A DNA stretch of 20,510 nt, taken from positions 1-20,510 of the IMG/VR virus record IMGVR_UViG_3300007276_000403. One strand, written 5' to 3'. Every line of letters begins with the position of its first letter. Position 1 is the first letter of the stretch. Below are positions 1 to 6,600 of the stretch, piece by piece. Source of the DNA: a virus. Made by a program: the position numbers and the translations under genes. A model generated the notes under the pieces. The model was given only the letters and a program-made list of their open reading frames with translations, had not been told where the DNA came from and ran no database searches.

Positions 1-3000
1 AACTTCATTTGAGGTTTAGTGTCTACACCACCAAAGTCTGTGAGACCGTCTTGCTCTACTGAAATACCCAATGCTGTTGTTGCCGGTAAGGCTTCATTAG
101 TTCCTATACTTAACAAGTCAGGTGTAACGTTTGCACCAATAAGCAATGCTCTACTTGTTGATAAGGCACTATCTCCACCTGTGGTTACATCTGCAACATG
201 ACGCATTTTTACGTTTGCCATGTCTACTGTTGAAGCACCGTAACTTACTCTATCTAATGTTACGTTGCTTAATGTTTCTGGTAAATCATACTGGTTGTAT
301 GTAGCTTGAGCAAAATCAAATGTAAGTGCATTTGTTGAAGTGTCACCTGTCATTACCGTGCCAATATTTTGTGTGCTACTATATGCACCAGGAATTAATA
401 TAACTGCACCAGCAATATTCTGTAATAAATTTTCACTTAGTGTAACAGTATTACCGCTTATACCAGTGATATGTCCAGTAACACTTGTTAGATAAGTTGA
501 GCTATTAGTTGTTACATCAAATATACGCCAACCTGATAAGTTAGCAAGACCCGCCCATGAAATACCGCCAAGTGTTGTGCCTGCATTTGTTAATGCATTT
601 TCTAAACTGCTGTCACCTGCAAGATATCCTGTGCTTGTAAATGCACCACCGGCAGTTTCTACACCTATGTATATACCTGATCCAGATGCAAGTCCTAAAC
701 ATGTTACTGTATTTGATCCTGCTGTGCCGTAAAATACTGTTAATATACGTGGAATATCTGCTGTTGTTACTGTAGCAGTATGGAAATCAAAATCCGCTAT
801 ACTATAACCTGATGTGTCTGCATCAAATATTCTCGAATCTACAGTAGCAATGGTTTTGTCTAATTCAATACCGTCTGTTTGGCCTTTAAGTTGTAAAGGT
901 TGAGCACTAGCACTACTGATATGGTCTGTTTGTAATACTCCTGTGCTGGCATTAAAAGATAACTTTGAACTGCTTACTTTTACGCCACTTAAACTACCAC
1001 TAGTTGCTGAAGCAAATGTTGGATAAATTGTTGCGTTTGTTGAAGTATCATCTGTAATTGATATTGAGCCTGCTGTGGTATCAGCTGGTGTAAATGTAAA
1101 TACACCACTACTGTTATCATATGCTAATGCACCTCCACCACTTGCTGAAGTAGTTGTTGTGCTAATATCAGTTAATGCAATACCAGGAACACTTGGTGTA
1201 AATGTAAATACACCTGTTGAATTATTGTATGCTAATGCGCCACCGCCACTTGCTGAAGCATTTGTTGTGCTAACTGCCGCTCTACTTCTTGCATCAGTGT
1301 AGTATAAGTTTGTATCTTCTGAAATGTCTGCTGTATCTAATACAACTACACCTGTTGCACCATTAACACTTGTGACTGCACCTGTGCCTATTACTGGTGG
1401 AGTAAATGTGAATACACCACTAGTATTATCATATGCTAATGCGCCTGATCCACTAGCACTTGCTGTTGTAATACTTAAATCTGTTAAAGCAATACCCGGA
1501 ACTGCTGGAGCAAAGGTAAACACACCACTACTGTTATCATATGCCAAACTTCCGCCACCACTAGCACTTGCTGTAGTTGTGCTTAATAATCCTCTTACTT
1601 CTGCATCAGTTTGAATATCAGCTGGAGTAAATGTAAATACACCTGTTCCGCTATTATATGCTAAAGCACCTCCACTACTTGCACTTGCTGGAGTGCCAAC
1701 ACTAATGTTGCCTCTAGCCCTTGCATCTGTAAAGTATAAATTTGTTCCTTCACTTAAATCACTAGTTGACTTAGCAGTAAAGCCTGCGTCTACTCTAGCA
1801 TCTGCTCTTGCATCTGTGTAGTATAAGTTAGTGCCTTCTGTTAAGTTACTTGTTGTTTTTGTTCCTAATCTTGTATCAAAACGTGCATCAGTATAATACA
1901 AGTTTGTGCCTTCTGTGAGCTCACTAGTGCTTGTTGGAACATCTGCAGGTGTATGTGTAAACACACCTGTTGAATTGTTGTATGCTAAACTGCCGTCACC
2001 ACTTGCTGTTGCTGATGTTACACTTACTAATCCTCTAGTTTGTGAAGTTGTTAGTATGTCTTGGTAAACATTGTCACCATTCATAAATGTCCATGTTTCT
2101 GATGGTTCATTCCATACTATTTTAGCATCATGTGTGCTTTGTGGTCTGTTTGAAATTATTTCTACTGTAGCATCTGTTGTTGCATTTGCATTTAGTGTAA
2201 TCTTTTGGTCTGTTACATATAAGTCTGTAACGTTTTGATAATTGATATTACCGGTTGCATCAATATTGCCAGTCACTGATAAATTGCCACCTACTGAAAG
2301 TGGAACTGTTGCAATGTGTGAAATAACTTGTGCGTTGGTTAGTGTTTGTGGCATGTTAGTCAATTGACTACCATCACCTAAAATGTATGCACCGCTTACG
2401 TTTGCAGTTGTTGTAATATTTCCAGTTGCATTGGTCATACCGCCTGTGTAATCGGCTATATCTGTATCTGTTCTAGCACTTGTATAATAAAGGTTAGTGC
2501 CTTCACTTAAATCACTAGTGCTTTTGGCTCCAAATGCACTATCAAATCTTGCTTGAGTGTAATATAAATTTGTGTTTTCAGCAATGTCATTTGTTTCTAA
2601 TACTACTGCACCTGTTTGAGTATTAACACTTGTAACTGCATCAGGCTGATTAGGTAAGTTTGTTAATAAACTACCATCACCTATAAACTTGCCGCTTGTT
2701 GAAGTAATATTACCAGAAACAGTTAATGTGCTTGGTGCTACATTTTGAAAGTTTACTACTGATGCATAATACTTACTACCATCATAAGTTACAGTTATAA
2801 TATCTATACCAGTTGATGCAGTTCCGCTTAATGTGGTATAGTCATCGACAAATTCCCAACTTGTCCAATTGGAAGGAGTTGTAGTTAAGTCTAATGAATG
2901 TCCACCAATTGCATCTTGAGTTAGAATAATAGTTGCTGAACCACCCGTGCTTATGCTGGATAATGTTATACCAGTTATGTCGCCTGTTAGTGTTGCTTTA

Positions 3001-3308
3001 TGTATTGTGCCATTAGTAATGTTATAGGATACATCACCACTTTGGTTGCCGTTTGATATTGTTGTTTCTTGATATTTCTTAAGTGTTAAATTATCTAAGT
3101 TACTGTCAAAACCAATTACACCTGTTGAAACATTGTAAGTAATCGGTAAAGTATTGCTTATTACACTTCTTATTTGAGAATTTGTAATAATTGCTGTATT
3201 ACTAACTGTAACATTAGATAATGAGGAACTTACTGTTACGTTTGTTTGGTCTGAGCTTACTGCAACATTAGACGTTGCTAGTGTAACGGTTACATTTGAA
3301 GAAGCCAT
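1..3308 (-). CDS. Large modular repeat tail fibre, 3' end outside the window
   Basis: The frame is open from an ATG at 3308 to the left edge, giving at least 1,102 residues with no stop. The start has a good ribosome site (AGGAG, 8 bases upstream) and follows the stop of the 171-residue gene by one base. From the N-terminus there is a run of four 9-residue repeats (residues about 3-38), then a Thr/Ser/Gly/Asn-rich beta-type stretch. Residues about 240-745 form a mosaic of two interleaved modules. One is NLYYTDAR-like (seven copies, often preceded by TSDLSEGT); the other is ASGGGALAYDNSSGVFTFTP-like (six copies). An 'ITDDTSTNATIYP...SSSKLSFNASTGVL' segment follows. I recall these modules from fibre and structural proteins of marine phages. 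The expected role is a trimeric fibre carrying receptor-binding or adaptor sites. It is the last gene of the tail cluster in view. The family-level role is fairly sure; the receptor is unknown. Confidence 0.85.
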   Translation of the reverse strand, partial: MASSNVTVTLATSNVAVSSDQTNVTVSSSLSNVTVSNTAIITNSQIRSVISNTLPITYNVSTGVIGFDSNLDNLTLKKYQETTISNGNQSGDVSYNITNGTIHKATLTGDITGITLSSISTGGSATIILTQDAIGGHSLDLTTTPSNWTSWEFVDDYTTLSGTASTGIDIITVTYDGSKYYASVVNFQNVAPSTLTVSGNITSTSGKFIGDGSLLTNLPNQPDAVTSVNTQTGAVVLETNDIAENTNLYYTQARFDSAFGAKSTSDLSEGTNLYYTSARTDTDIADYTGGMTNATGNITTTANVSGAYILGDGSQLTNMPQTLTNAQVISHIATVPLSVGGNLSVTGNIDATGNINYQNVTDLYVTDQKITLNANATTDATVEIISNRPQSTHDAKIVWNEPSETWTFMNGDNVYQDILTTSQTRGLVSVTSATASGDGSLAYNNSTGVFTHTPADVPTSTSELTEGTNLYYTDARFDTRLGTKTTSNLTEGTNLYYTDARADARVDAGFTAKSTSDLSEGTNLYFTDARARGNISVGTPASASSGGALAYNSGTGVFTFTPADIQTDAEVRGLLSTTTASASGGGSLAYDNSSGVFTFAPAVPGIALTDLSITTASASGSGALAYDNTSGVFTFTPPVIGTGAVTSVNGATGVVVLDTADISEDTNLYYTDARSRAAVSTTNASASGGGALAYNNSTGVFTFTPSVPGIALTDISTTTTSASGGGALAYDNSSGVFTFTPADTTAGSISITDDTSTNATIYPTFASATSGSLSGVKVSSSKLSFNASTGVLQTDHISSASAQPLQLKGQTDGIELDKTIATVDSRIFDADTSGYSIADFDFHTATVTTADIPRILTVFYGTAGSNTVTCLGLASGSGIYIGVETAGGAFTSTGYLAGDSSLENALTNAGTTLGGISWAGLANLSGWRIFDVTTNSSTYLTSVTGHITGISGNTVTLSENLLQNIAGAVILIPGAYSSTQNIGTVMTGDTSTNALTFDFAQATYNQYDLPETLSNVTLDRVSYGASTVDMANVKMRHVADVTTGGDSALSTSRALLIGANVTPDLLSIGTNEALPATTALGISVEQDGLTDFGGVDTKPQMK
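1080..2590 (-). repeat. Interleaved coding repeats in the fibre gene
   Basis: This stretch encodes seven copies of a module centred on NLYYTDAR (near 1300, 1730, 1820, 1895, 2485, 2565 and variants) and six copies of a module centred on ALAYDNSSGVFTFTP (near 1085-1145, 1195-1260, 1405-1465, 1510-1575, 1625-1690 and 1955-2020). Copies are similar in DNA as well as in protein, with many synonymous differences. That points to older duplication plus drift rather than very recent expansion. Such arrays allow module loss or gain by homologous recombination within the fibre. Boundaries are approximate because they were placed by eye. Confidence 0.8.
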
Positions 3309-3309
3309 G

Positions 3310-3825
3310 TTAAACTCCTGTTGATGTTATAGCTACGAAACTGGCGTCAGATGTAGGATTACCTGCTGTTACGTCCGCACTATATCTTTCTAAAATTGCC
3401 CACCTATGACTGTCAAATGTATTAACAGTTGGATTAGTATTTTCCCAAGTAAACTCCATAATGGTAATAACCACGTTTGTTCTAGCATCTGGAATTAAAG
3501 GTCCAGTGTATCTGTTTTTAGGAATTGTAAAATCAACTGTTCCTGCCGCGGCATCTGTTTTATTAATGTTGCCACCTGGCACTGAAGTAGAAACTGCACC
3601 AACGTATCCAATTACGTTACTTGCGGCAAAGTTAGGTTCGCCTGTGTTAATGTTGTAAGTTATTGCATCTACTACAACACTAGAATAATTTGCACTGAAA
3701 TTATAATTAGTGATATCTGTATCGTAATTGTATGTGAATGTTCTTTGGTGTTCGGGAAGCATTTCAATCATTTGAACATTGTTTGCCCCGCCCAAATATT
3801 GTTTAAAGTCTAAAACTCTTGACAT
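3310..3825 (-). CDS. Fibre-associated structural protein, 171 residues
   Basis: The start at 3825 is supported by AGGAG 10 bases upstream (TAGGAGAATACCAAC before ATG). The protein has no signal peptide or membrane segment and reads as a compact beta-rich domain. Its second half contains 'IPKNRYTGPLIPDARTNVV' followed by 'FTWENTNP...HRWAILERY', a pattern I recall from small conserved structural proteins next to fibre genes of marine phages, without a precise family name. The N-terminus carries FKQYLGGANN, similar to YKDHLGGAG near the N-terminus of the glycine-rich adhesin, which may mark a shared attachment motif. It ends one base before the fibre ATG, so the two are probably translated together. 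A role as fibre base or adaptor is inferred from position only. Confidence 0.7.
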   Translation of the reverse strand: MSRVLDFKQYLGGANNVQMIEMLPEHQRTFTYNYDTDITNYNFSANYSSVVVDAITYNINTGEPNFAASNVIGYVGAVSTSVPGGNINKTDAAAGTVDFTIPKNRYTGPLIPDARTNVVITIMEFTWENTNPTVNTFDSHRWAILERYSADVTAGNPTSDASFVAITSTGV

Positions 3826-3914
3826 GTTGGTATTCTCCTATTGGAAATAACCTATACGGTATTCCCTATAGGCTTATATGTTTTGTATGTTTGTATTTAT
3901 CGGATTATATGCAA
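3826..3914 (-). promoter_or_regulatory. Fibre-region leader with candidate sigma70 promoter and hairpin
   Basis: This is the largest gap in the tail cluster. On the minus strand a TATAAT (3904-3909) lies 17 bases downstream of ATGTCA (3927-3932, inside the end of the adhesin gene; 4 of 6 matches to TTGACA). Transcription would start near 3897, giving a leader of about 70 bases before the ATG at 3825. The leader holds an inverted repeat, CCTATA and TATAGG, around a 10-base loop (3851-3872). It also holds an imperfect direct repeat of the ribosome-site segment: CCTATAGGGAATACC resembles CCAATAGGAGAATACC just downstream. This may give the two fibre genes their own transcript. The -35 match is weak, so the promoter is only a candidate. 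Confidence 0.35.
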
Positions 3915-5687
3915 TTACGAAGTAAATGACATGTATTCTGTAGGATAATACACAATGATTATTCCTTCACCGCCGTTTGTTCCATATTCATTTGAAAGGA
4001 AAGGTCCGCCGGAACCACCACCACCTCTTAATCCGTGATATGTGTAACTTGCGTTAGCAGTGTTAGTAACTCTAGCCGCTGGTTCTACACTAAAACTTGT
4101 GTTTGCATTTCCTGTGCTATTTAATTGTGATCCACCTGCACCGTTAACTAATGTTAATCCTTCGTCATAACTAAGATTACCACTAGTGGATCTGCTACCA
4201 CCACCAGTAGGCGCACTTGCACCACCACCACCTAAATTCCAATATGTAACACTACCGCCACCTGCTCTTACATTGCCTGCTTGTGGTAAAGGTTGTGGCA
4301 CTTTAACACCACTAGTATCATGTAATCTATTCCATGATCCAGGTTGACCAAAAGGCTTTTGATAGAAAGGCGCTTTTTCACCTATTGTTGCTGTTTCAAA
4401 TACTGTTGTGTTACCTGCAACACCACCTTGACTACCATGCCAATTTTTTGCTACACCATTACCACTTGCACCAATTCTACTACTAGTTGATGTTACATTA
4501 CCTGGTGCTTTTGCAATGTATATTTCACTACTTGCACCAACATTTGTAATGTTTGCTTGGCTTAATCCTGCATTACCAAATCCTGCACTAAGATATCCTG
4601 CATTCATTAATGATGTTGATAAATCAAATGTTATATTAACATTTGTTGCACCACTACCACCCAAAGGTGTAGTCCAATCAACGTTTGCATTTGCCTTAAA
4701 TCCACCTAGACCTATATCAAAATTAACACTAGGGAACGTAAAGTTACTACTTGTTGAACTGTTTAAATCACTTGCTCTTAAGAAACTTGGAGGAGCAACA
4801 CCACCATGTGCTGTTAGTGTGCTTTGTGTTTCATGAAATCCAAATACTGTATTACCACCCATTGGTTTGTTTGTTGAGGAAGGTGTTGGGATAGCACTAT
4901 AATTGGCATTTGACATACCGCCTTGGAAAGAATGTCTACCACCATCTCCAAGTGTTATTGAAATATTACCTGCTGAATATACATTTGCTGGTGCTTTGTA
5001 ATAAATTACATCACCGGAACCACCACCACCTCCACTCGCTACAATGTTACCAAAAGATAAGTCTGTGCCGAATCTGTTTGGACCACCTGCGCCACCGCCT
5101 CCTACAACGATAGCAGTAACGTAATTGAATGGATCTGCAGTATCTCCTACACTAGTAACTTGTAAATCATCCCATACTTTTGCACTTGAAAATGTGCTGT
5201 TTTCAATAGTTTCATAACTATCGAATATATGAACTGTATGGTCATTTAATGTGCTGGCATTACTACTGTTTGCAGTAAAAGTATTAGCTGGTGCTAACGT
5301 TATATTACCACCTGTTGCTAATGTTGAATTGCCGTTTGGATTTATAATTGATAAATTTATGTCTGTTGAAGTATTTGCATAATTGGCCCAAACGTTCATG
5401 TCATAAGTTAGACTGGCATCGCCATTACCATCAAAAGTAAAACTACCTGACACAACACCATTAGCAAACATACTGTTACTGGCATTGTTTAATGTGTAGT
5501 TCACTGTAGCATTAGGAATATTACTAGAAATACCATACACAACTTTGTTTTTATATCCAGTGCCATATGTTGCGGCACTATCATGATTACTAATTGTTGG
5601 TGTTATTGTAATTGAACGCACAAAGGCAGTTCCGGCTCCACCTAAGTGGTCCTTATATAATCCTATTTTGCTACTTCCTAAAGGCAT
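3915..5687 (-). CDS. Glycine-rich tail adhesin (receptor-binding protein candidate)
   Basis: The 590-residue protein starts at 5687 behind a strong ribosome site (TAGGAGATAAG), which also contains the stop codon of the 50-residue gene upstream. Residues about 1-180 look like a beta-sandwich stalk rich in Thr, Asn and Ser. From 190 on, glycine-rich strands recur: VVGGGGAGG (195-202), ASGGGGGSGD (218-226), LGGGGASAPTGGG, and finally GLRGGGGSGG with GGEGIIIVYYP at the C-terminus. This alternation of poly-glycine runs with short variable loops is the pattern of phage adhesins with a glycine-rich domain, of which phage S16 gp38 (a polyglycine type II sandwich) is the known example. By analogy the loops between the glycine runs would contact the host surface. 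Family membership is inferred from pattern, not from alignment. Neighbouring genes are also fibre-related. Confidence 0.7.
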   Translation of the reverse strand: MPLGSSKIGLYKDHLGGAGTAFVRSITITPTISNHDSAATYGTGYKNKVVYGISSNIPNATVNYTLNNASNSMFANGVVSGSFTFDGNGDASLTYDMNVWANYANTSTDINLSIINPNGNSTLATGGNITLAPANTFTANSSNASTLNDHTVHIFDSYETIENSTFSSAKVWDDLQVTSVGDTADPFNYVTAIVVGGGGAGGPNRFGTDLSFGNIVASGGGGGSGDVIYYKAPANVYSAGNISITLGDGGRHSFQGGMSNANYSAIPTPSSTNKPMGGNTVFGFHETQSTLTAHGGVAPPSFLRASDLNSSTSSNFTFPSVNFDIGLGGFKANANVDWTTPLGGSGATNVNITFDLSTSLMNAGYLSAGFGNAGLSQANITNVGASSEIYIAKAPGNVTSTSSRIGASGNGVAKNWHGSQGGVAGNTTVFETATIGEKAPFYQKPFGQPGSWNRLHDTSGVKVPQPLPQAGNVRAGGGSVTYWNLGGGGASAPTGGGSRSTSGNLSYDEGLTLVNGAGGSQLNSTGNANTSFSVEPAARVTNTANASYTYHGLRGGGGSGGPFLSNEYGTNGGEGIIIVYYPTEYMSFTS

Positions 5688-5695
5688 CTTATCTC

Positions 5696-5848
5696 CTATG
5701 CATCTGGTAATGTAAAGCCATGTTCTGCGGCATAATCATCTATATTGTATGGTAAGCCATTAAACACTAGCACTCTATTTGTAGGGCCGTTGTAATTACC
5801 TTCGGCATCCCACATTTGTAAAATCAAACCTTTTAAACTTATATTCAT
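5696..5848 (-). CDS. Small hypothetical protein, 50 residues, upstream of the adhesin
   Basis: The ATG at 5848 is preceded by a strong ribosome site (TAGGAGAAAGAT), and the frame runs to TAG at 5696. The protein begins MNISLKGLILQMWDAEGNY and ends HGFTLPDA. It is acidic and has no signal peptide or membrane helix. Its TAG stop forms the first bases of the TAGGAG ribosome site of the adhesin gene, so translation of the two is probably coupled. I do not recognise a family. Position suggests a small accessory or folding factor for the adhesin, which is speculation. Confidence 0.7.
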   Translation of the reverse strand: MNISLKGLILQMWDAEGNYNGPTNRVLVFNGLPYNIDDYAAEHGFTLPDA

Positions 5849-5867
5849 ATCTTTCTCCTATATATCT

Positions 5868-6269
5868 TTATTGTGGTGGAGTAGGCCAAGTCATATATTG
5901 TCCAAACGTTATGTCTCTTAATGCTTGTCTATATGTTTGCCATTCCAATTTCTTTGCATCATTAAAGGGTGAATCAACACCTACTGTCCAATCTGTTGCA
6001 CTTAATTTTGTATTTCTTTGTGCTCTATGCTTTGCAACATAATCAACTGTTGCAGGTGTTCCCATTTTTACTACTGGTGGATCTACATTTACATCCACAT
6101 AATTATTTTCTATACTTAAAACAAAACCTAATTCAGTTTCTAGACCATATGTTAAATTTATACTAGCACCTTTTTTGCAGTTTTCTTGTGCTTGCCGTAA
6201 AGTAAATTGGTGTTTAGAATGTATTTTTCCTGTAACAGAATTGTAAAGTATATATGATTGAGTTTGCAT
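5868..6269 (-). CDS. Tail fibre assembly chaperone-like protein (Phage_tail_APC type)
   Basis: I take the ATG at 6269, one base after the TAA of the preceding open frame. A longer version from a GTG at 6302 would run through that frame's end, and the residues before 6269 look like readthrough of it. The 133-residue product ends with DWTVGVDSPFNDAKKLEWQ (about 93-111) followed by TYRQALRDI. This DWT...DSP...W..YRQALRDI arrangement is the signature I know from the Phage_tail_APC group of phage tail or fibre assembly chaperones. The N-terminal 60 residues are unassigned. It lies directly before the fibre and adhesin genes, which fits helping their folding or attachment. Confidence 0.7.
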   Translation of the reverse strand: MQTQSYILYNSVTGKIHSKHQFTLRQAQENCKKGASINLTYGLETELGFVLSIENNYVDVNVDPPVVKMGTPATVDYVAKHRAQRNTKLSATDWTVGVDSPFNDAKKLEWQTYRQALRDITFGQYMTWPTPPQ

Positions 6270-6270
6270 T

Positions 6271-6600
6271 TTAAAATAAGTCCCTATAGACATCGCCTTC
6301 ACGCAGTCTTTCTAATGTAAAGTTAGATATTCCGCCAGTTCCCGGATATAATGTGCTATTTGCACCAGGCTGTGATGTTAGTTGTTTTGGTATATACTTC
6401 TTACCAGTTGTAGTAACACCAGCCGCCTGGGCTACTGCCAATCCTCTTGCTTCACTTATTTCTAATACACCATTACTGATTAATGACGGCGGTATAGCAG
6501 TTCCAAAGTTTGCTTCTAATACTGGTGTTGATTGGGAATCTGTTATGTTGCTTCCGGTAGGTTGATTATTACCTTCATGAACTTCTGTGTAGTCAATGTA
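6271..6600 (-). CDS. Open frame without ATG/GTG start, possible frame-shifted end of the J-like protein
   Basis: After a TAA at 6601-6603 this frame is open for 109 codons to TAA at 6271. It is in the -1 frame relative to the J-like gene, whose stop is at 6543. The product, including YTEVHEGNNQPTGSN, LEANFGTAIPPSLISNG and RLREGDVYRDLF, looks like real protein, and no other gene covers 6303-6542. There is no ATG or GTG in frame. The choices are ATT at 6597, ATA at 6546 (overlapping the J-like stop as ATAA, with GGAAG upstream), or TTG at 6441, which would waste the coding-looking part. The alternative is that a one-base shift near 6598-6605 joins it to the J-like protein, giving about 940 residues. 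No canonical slippery site is present at that point. The frame is well supported; its start is not. Confidence 0.55.
   Translation of the reverse strand, partial: YIDYTEVHEGNNQPTGSNITDSQSTPVLEANFGTAIPPSLISNGVLEISEARGLAVAQAAGVTTTGKKYIPKQLTSQPGANSTLYPGTGGISNFTLERLREGDVYRDLF

Noticed and set aside
1080-2590. CRISPR-like array
   Set aside because: The repeats are coding, imperfect, in one continuous frame and not separated by unique spacers of constant length.
5868-6302. GTG start at 6302 for the APC-type gene
   Set aside because: The extra residues lie over the end of the preceding open frame; the ATG at 6269 immediately after that frame's stop is more natural.
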